Shown here: positions 7,182 through 11,137 of the stretch, piece after piece
Numbering within the stretch: position 1 is the stretch's first letter
Layout of the letters: each line of letters opens with the position of its first letter
Origin: Clostridiales bacterium
GTDB taxonomy: Bacteria > Bacillota > Clostridia > Christensenellales > Aristaeellaceae
Direction: 5' to 3'
DNA length: 11,137 bases
NCBI GenBank assembly: GCA_004556395.1
Contig: SFHK01000071.1
Location: forward strand, 1-11,137
Made by a program: the position numbers and the translations under genes
The notes under the pieces: generated by a model
What the model was told of the DNA's origin: nothing
The model's input: the letters and a program-made list of their open reading frames with translations, nothing else
The model's database searches: none

Positions 7182-7197
7182 GCCAATGCGTTATAAT
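7168..7197 (+). promoter_or_regulatory. Sigma-A type promoter for ppdK
   Basis: TTGCTA at 7168-7173 (4/6 to TTGACA), 18-base spacer, perfect TATAAT at 7192-7197. The predicted start near 7204 gives a leader of about 50 bases before the ppdK ATG. It is the best promoter match noted in the window, consistent with a highly expressed gene. Confidence 0.7.
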
Positions 7198-7252
7198 TAT
7201 GAACTGGAAATAACCACCTGAACGGGATTCATCACAACTGGGAGGATTGTCT

Positions 7253-9883
7253 ATGGCAAAATACGTTTACCTTTTTAAGGAAGGCAACGCCAGCATGCGG
7301 AACCTTCTGGGCGGCAAGGGCGCGAACCTCGCCGAAATGACCAACATCGGCCTGCCGGTTCCGCAGGGCTTCACCGTAACCACCGAAGCCTGCACCCGCT
7401 ACTATACCGATAACTGCACCATCGGCGAGGACATCACCGAGCAGATTTACGCCGCGCTGGCCGAGACCGAGAAGATCTGCGGCAAGAAGTTCGGCGACCT
7501 CGAAAATCCCTTCCTCGTATCCGTTCGCTCCGGCGCGCGCGCGTCCATGCCCGGCATGATGGACACCATCCTGAATCTGGGTCTGAACGACGTGGCCGTG
7601 CAGGGTCTGGCCAGGCTGACCGGCAACGAGCGCTTTGCCTACGATTCCTATCGCCGCTTCATCCAGATGTTCTCCGACGTCGTGATGGAGATCCCGAAGC
7701 CCCTGTTCGAAAAGGTGCTTGACGAAATCAAGGAAGAAAAGGGTGCGAAGTTCGATACCGACCTGACCGCCGAGGATATGAAGGACGTCGTCGCCCGCTT
7801 CAAGGGTATCTACCTTGAGAAGAAGGGCGAGGAGTTCCCGCAGGATCCCAAGGTTCAGCTGATGGAGGCCATCAAGGCCGTGTTCCGCTCCTGGGAGAAC
7901 CCGCGCGCCATCATCTATCGCCGCCTGAACGACATCCCCTCCGACTGGGGCACCGCTGTCAACGTGCAGAGCATGGTCTTCGGCAACATGGGCGAAACCT
8001 CCGGCACCGGCGTCGCCTTCACGCGCGACCCCGCCACCGGCGAGAAGAAGCTGTTCGGCGAATACCTGATCAACGCGCAGGGCGAGGACGTCGTGGCCGG
8101 CATCCGCACCCCGCAGCAGATCGCGACCCTCGAGCAGGTTATGCCCGAGGTGTACCGCCAGTTTGTCGACATCGCCAACAAGCTGGAAGCGCACTATCGC
8201 GACATGCAGGACATGGAATACACCATCGAGCGCGGCAAGCTGTACATGCTGCAGACCCGCAACGGCAAGCGCACCGCGGCCGCGGCGCTGAAGATCGCCG
8301 TTGACCTGGTGAACGAAGGCATGCGCACCAAGGAAGAAGCCGTCGCCATGATCGACCCCCGCAACCTGGACGCGCTTCTGCACCCGCAGTTCGACGCGGC
8401 GGCCCTCAAGAAGGCCACGCCCGTCGGTCAGGGTCTCGCCGCTTCCCCGGGCGCTGCCTGTGGTCAGGTTTACTTCACCGCTTCCGAGGCGGCTGAAGCG
8501 GGCATGAGCGGCCAGAAGGTCGTTCTCGTCCGTCAGGAGACCTCTCCGGAAGACATCGAGGGCATGGTTCACGCGCAGGGCATCCTCACCGCCCGCGGCG
8601 GCATGACCTCTCACGCGGCCGTCGTGGCCCGCGGCATGGGCACCTGCTGCGTCGCCGGCTGCTCCGCGCTGAAGGTTGACGAAGAAGCCAAGACCGCCAC
8701 TATCGGCGACAAGGTCTTCAAAGAGGGCGACTGGATGAGCATCAACGGCTCCACCGGCTACATCTACGAAGGCGCGATCAAGACCGTGGACGCCGCCGTT
8801 TCCGGCAACTTTGCCACCATCATGGAGTGGGCGGATTCCTTCCGCCGCCTGAGTGTCCGCACCAACGCGGACAACCCGCGCGACACCGCCACCGCCGTGA
8901 GGTTCGGTGCCGAGGGCATCGGCCTTTGCCGCACCGAGCACATGTTCTTCAACGCCGACCGCATTTCCGCCGTGCGCGAAATGATCCTCGCCGATACCGA
9001 GGCGCAGCGCCGCGCCGCGCTGGACAAGCTGCTGCCGATGCAGAAGGGCGATTTCAAGGCCATGTACAAGGCTCTCGAGGGCCGTCCCATGACCGTTCGC
9101 TACCTCGATCCGCCGCTGCACGAGTTCCTGCCGGCCAAGAACATGACCGAGGAAATCGAAGCCATCGCCAAGGAGCTCAACGTGACCGTCGAGCACATCA
9201 TCCACAAGATCGACGAGCTGCATGAGTTCAACCCGATGATGGGTCACCGCGGCTGCCGTCTGGCCGTCACCTATCCGGAGATCGCCGAGATGCAGACCCG
9301 CGCGGTCATCGAAGCCGCCATCGAAGTCAACGCGGAGGACGGCTACGACATCCATCCCGAAATCATGATCCCGCTGGTCGGCGAAGTCAAGGAGCTGGCC
9401 TACGTTAAGAAGGTCGTCGTCGAGACCGCCGAGAAGGTCATGAACGAGCATAACACGCATCTGGACGTCAAGATCGGCACCATGATCGAAATTCCGCGCG
9501 CCGCTCTGACCGCCGACGAAATCGCCAAGGAAGCCGAGTTCTTCTCCTTCGGCACCAACGACCTCACCCAGATGACCTTCGGCTTCAGCCGTGACGACGC
9601 GGGCAAGTTCCTCACCGCCTACTATGAGAAGAAGGTTTACGAGAACGATCCCTTCGCCCGTCTCGACAAGAACGGCGTCGGCCGCCTGATCGAGCTGGCT
9701 GCCGAGCTCGGCCGCAAGACCCGCCCGAACCTCAAGCTGGGCATCTGCGGTGAGCATGGCGGAGATCCGTCGTCCATCGAGTTCTGCGATGCGGTCGGCC
9801 TGGACTACGTGTCCTGCTCGCCCTTCCGCGTACCGATCGCCCGCCTTGCCGCCGCGCAGGCCGCGCTCGCGCACAGAAAGTAA
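7253..9883 (+). CDS. ppdK: Pyruvate, phosphate dikinase
   Basis: Interconverts ATP + pyruvate + phosphate and AMP + phosphoenolpyruvate + pyrophosphate; in anaerobic Clostridia it often works in the glycolytic, pyruvate-forming direction with pyrophosphate. The 876 residues match the family (about 875). Domains in order: N-terminal ATP-grasp domain (about 1-340, starting KYVYLFKEG and GGKGANLAEM), phosphohistidine swivel domain with catalytic His454 in GGMTSHAAVVARGMG, and C-terminal pyruvate/PEP barrel (about 515-870) with RTEHMF, SFGTNDLTQM and catalytic Cys832 in GICGEHGGDP. The Thr two residues before His454 is the phosphorylation site in regulated homologues; no regulator gene is present. 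The ATG at 7253 is chosen because GGGAGGA at 7240-7246 is 6 bases upstream; a TTG at 7247 abuts that site. Lysine is nearly always AAG, which fits high expression. It is monocistronic, with its own promoter and terminator. Confidence 0.97.
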   Translation: MAKYVYLFKEGNASMRNLLGGKGANLAEMTNIGLPVPQGFTVTTEACTRYYTDNCTIGEDITEQIYAALAETEKICGKKFGDLENPFLVSVRSGARASMPGMMDTILNLGLNDVAVQGLARLTGNERFAYDSYRRFIQMFSDVVMEIPKPLFEKVLDEIKEEKGAKFDTDLTAEDMKDVVARFKGIYLEKKGEEFPQDPKVQLMEAIKAVFRSWENPRAIIYRRLNDIPSDWGTAVNVQSMVFGNMGETSGTGVAFTRDPATGEKKLFGEYLINAQGEDVVAGIRTPQQIATLEQVMPEVYRQFVDIANKLEAHYRDMQDMEYTIERGKLYMLQTRNGKRTAAAALKIAVDLVNEGMRTKEEAVAMIDPRNLDALLHPQFDAAALKKATPVGQGLAASPGAACGQVYFTASEAAEAGMSGQKVVLVRQETSPEDIEGMVHAQGILTARGGMTSHAAVVARGMGTCCVAGCSALKVDEEAKTATIGDKVFKEGDWMSINGSTGYIYEGAIKTVDAAVSGNFATIMEWADSFRRLSVRTNADNPRDTATAVRFGAEGIGLCRTEHMFFNADRISAVREMILADTEAQRRAALDKLLPMQKGDFKAMYKALEGRPMTVRYLDPPLHEFLPAKNMTEEIEAIAKELNVTVEHIIHKIDELHEFNPMMGHRGCRLAVTYPEIAEMQTRAVIEAAIEVNAEDGYDIHPEIMIPLVGEVKELAYVKKVVVETAEKVMNEHNTHLDVKIGTMIEIPRAALTADEIAKEAEFFSFGTNDLTQMTFGFSRDDAGKFLTAYYEKKVYENDPFARLDKNGVGRLIELAAELGRKTRPNLKLGICGEHGGDPSSIEFCDAVGLDYVSCSPFRVPIARLAAAQAALAHRK

Positions 9884-9898
9884 GAGTTTATCATCTGT

Positions 9899-9931
9899 AT
9901 CGAGGGAAGGCCGCGGCTTTCCCTCGATTTT
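9899..9931 (+). terminator. Intrinsic terminator of ppdK
   Basis: ATCGAGGGAA (9899-9908) pairs perfectly with TTCCCTCGAT (9919-9928). It continues inward through a G-T pair and two G-C pairs to a 4-base loop, and TTTT at 9928-9931 follows. The stem is long and GC-rich; the T-run is short. It begins 15 bases after the ppdK stop. Confidence 0.85.
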
Positions 9932-9968
9932 CCATTCTTCGCAAGCGCATGGAACGCCGCAAAACGCA

Positions 9969-9974
9969 TACAAT
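9969..9974 (+). promoter_or_regulatory. Possible -10 for the aldo/keto reductase gene
   Basis: TACAAT (5/6 to TATAAT) lies 30 bases before the ATG, in a gap after the ppdK terminator where a promoter is expected. I see no convincing -35 at 16-18 bases upstream, so it is a weak candidate or depends on an activator. Confidence 0.25.
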
Positions 9975-9998
9975 CGGTTTCCAAAGGAGTGAAAACGC

Positions 9999-10991
9999 AT
10001 GAGCTATGTTCCCGCTTCCGACCGCTATACAAAAATGAGCTACCGCCGCTGCGGACACAGCGGTGTGAAGCTGCCGGCGATTTCGCTGGGGCTGTGGCAC
10101 AATTTCGGCTCCATCACGCCGTTCGTCATTCAGCAGTCGATTCTGCGCACGGCCTTCGACTGCGGCATCACCCATTTCGACCTCGCCAACAACTACGGCC
10201 CGCCCTACGGCGAAGCCGAGCGCAATTTCGGCATGCACATGGAGCGCGACTGGAAGCCGCATCGCGACGAGCTGTTCATCTCCACCAAGGCCGGCTACGA
10301 CATGTGGGAAGGCCCCTACGGCAACTTCGGCAGCCGCAAGTACCTGATTTCCTCCATCGACCAGAGCCTGAAGCGCATGCATGTGGACTATGTGGACGTG
10401 TTCTACCACCACCGTCCCGACCCGGAAACGCCGATTGAGGAAACGATGGGCGCGCTGGATCAGATCGTCCGCAGCGGCAAGGCGTTGTATGTGGGTATCT
10501 CCAACTACGACGCCGAACAGACGCGCGAAGCCGTCCGCGTGCTGAAGGAGCTGGGCACGCCCTGCCTGATTCACCAGCCCAGCTATTCGCTTCTGAACCG
10601 GCGCATCGAAAACAACGGCGTGCTCGCGACGCTGCGCGCCGAAAACGTGGGCTGCATCTGCTTCGCGCCGCTCGCCAACGGGCTGCTCACCGGCAAATAC
10701 CTACACGGCATTCCGGCCGACTCCCGCGCCGCGCGCGACCCGCGCTATCTGAAGGCGGACAACATCACGCAGGAGCAGCTTCAGAAGATTGCCCGACTCA
10801 ACGAAATCGCCATTCGCCGCGGCCAAAGCCTGACGCAGATGGCGCTGTCGTGGGTGCTGCGTGACCCGGTCGTCACCTCCGCGCTGATCGGCGCGAGCAA
10901 GCCAGAGCAGATTCTGGAAAACGTGAAGGCCATCGAGAACCTGACCTTCACCGAGGAGGAGCTGCACGAAATCGACGCCATCCTCGCCTGA
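9999..10991 (+). CDS. gpr: Aldo/keto reductase, AKR14 type (YghZ/Gpr-like)
   Basis: NADPH-dependent cytoplasmic reductase. It closely resembles E. coli YghZ (L-glyceraldehyde 3-phosphate reductase, also active on methylglyoxal): shared stretches include LSLGLWHNFG, GITHFDLANNYGPP, STKAGYDM, LDYVD-type strand, SGKALYVGIS, LIHQPSY.LLNR, PLA.GLLTGKYL and VTS.LIGAS. The catalytic tetrad is intact: Asp61, Tyr66, Lys97 and His138. The 330 residues form a full barrel; it is a little shorter at the C-terminus than YghZ (about 346). AAGGAG at 9984-9989, 9 bases before the ATG, supports the start. It lies between two intrinsic terminators, so it is a single-gene unit. A detoxification role for reactive triose aldehydes would fit beside lower-glycolysis genes, but that is inference; related reductases of this fold also bind potassium-channel-like partners in eukaryotes, which is not relevant here. 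Confidence 0.92.
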   Translation: MSYVPASDRYTKMSYRRCGHSGVKLPAISLGLWHNFGSITPFVIQQSILRTAFDCGITHFDLANNYGPPYGEAERNFGMHMERDWKPHRDELFISTKAGYDMWEGPYGNFGSRKYLISSIDQSLKRMHVDYVDVFYHHRPDPETPIEETMGALDQIVRSGKALYVGISNYDAEQTREAVRVLKELGTPCLIHQPSYSLLNRRIENNGVLATLRAENVGCICFAPLANGLLTGKYLHGIPADSRAARDPRYLKADNITQEQLQKIARLNEIAIRRGQSLTQMALSWVLRDPVVTSALIGASKPEQILENVKAIENLTFTEEELHEIDAILA

Positions 10992-10995
10992 CGGC

Positions 10996-11036
10996 AATAA
11001 GGCTGTGCGGAAGAAACGCCGCGCAGCCTTATTTTT
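10996..11036 (+). terminator. Strong intrinsic terminator of the aldo/keto reductase
   Basis: A 15-bp stem (one G-T pair): left arm 10996-11010 begins AATAAGGCTG, right arm 11019-11033 ends CAGCCTTATT, with an 8-base loop (11011-11018). The T-run continues to 11036. It starts 5 bases after the stop codon. On the minus strand no T-run follows, so it acts rightward only. Confidence 0.93.
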
Positions 11037-11099
11037 AGGGCAGCGCCGCACAAATGAGGTGGTCGTCCGGCGAATGGATTTTTCGTCAGATGCAAATGC

Positions 11100-11137
11100 A
11101 AATTTCGAAGGTTTACTGGAGGTAAATCGAGGAATTT
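11100..11137. repeat. Imperfect palindrome at the window's right edge
   Basis: Left arm 11100-11116 and right arm 11122-11137 pair as 7 bp outside (AAATTTC with GGAATTT, one G-T) and 7 bp inside (GGTTTAC with GTAAATC, one G-T). They are separated by a 3x2 internal loop, with a 5-base loop TGGAG. A tandem ATGCAA pair (11090-11101) runs into the left arm. No gene is seen in 11037-11137. It could be the start of a dispersed palindromic repeat or a regulatory element of the next gene; the window stops here. Confidence 0.4.

Noticed and set aside
2097..10000. Very long antisense open frames (about 700-920 codons at 2097-4259, 3689-5824 and 7232-10000, minus strand)
   Set aside because: They mirror strongly supported genes, are rich in Arg, Ala, His and Val as expected of GC-rich shadow frames, and show no family motif or ribosome site.
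11054..11125. 23-residue open frame near the right edge
   Set aside because: No ribosome site, no promoter, and it lies in what looks like structured non-coding DNA; not supportable as a gene.

Overview
The window reads as chromosomal housekeeping and sugar-metabolism DNA from a GC-rich (roughly 60-65% by eye) member of the Bacillota, probably a gut Clostridia lineage such as Christensenellales or Oscillospirales. The basis is strong AGGAGG-type ribosome sites before almost every gene, a pyruvate phosphate dikinase of the clostridial type, a small cysteine-rich protein resembling DUF6171, and a cytoplasmic GH51 arabinofuranosidase. The taxonomic guess is inference; no rRNA or marker-gene search was possible.

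Layout. (1) 36-1268, minus strand: a short enolase. (2) 1269-1401: divergent promoter region with an imperfect palindrome lying on the -35 of the rightward promoter. (3) 1402-7058, plus strand: five closely packed genes that look like one operon: class II glycerate kinase, GH51 alpha-L-arabinofuranosidase, a DUF6171-like Cys-rich small protein (overlapping the arabinofuranosidase stop by one base), TldD and TldE/PmbA. (4) 7059-7252: AT-rich intergenic region with hairpins, a good sigma-A-type promoter and an inverted repeat on its -35. (5) 7253-9883: pyruvate phosphate dikinase, ended by an intrinsic terminator. (6) 9999-10991: an AKR14-type aldo/keto reductase (YghZ/Gpr-like), ended by a strong intrinsic terminator. 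(7) 11037-11137: non-coding tail that ends in a hairpin-forming palindrome, possibly the start of a dispersed repeat.

How the genes fit together. Glycerate kinase of this class makes 2-phosphoglycerate, enolase turns that into phosphoenolpyruvate, and pyruvate phosphate dikinase interconverts phosphoenolpyruvate and pyruvate. Three genes in 10 kb therefore cover glycerate to pyruvate. The arabinofuranosidase releases arabinose from imported arabino-oligosaccharides, and the aldo/keto reductase acts on small aldehydes such as L-glyceraldehyde 3-phosphate or methylglyoxal. TldD and TldE form a heterodimeric zinc peptidase whose substrate here is unknown.

I see no CRISPR array, phage, transposase, tRNA or rRNA, and no clear novel system. 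The most interesting items are the non-coding ones: paired AACGCA(A/T) motifs in three promoter regions, the structured leader before the dikinase gene, and the palindrome at the right edge.
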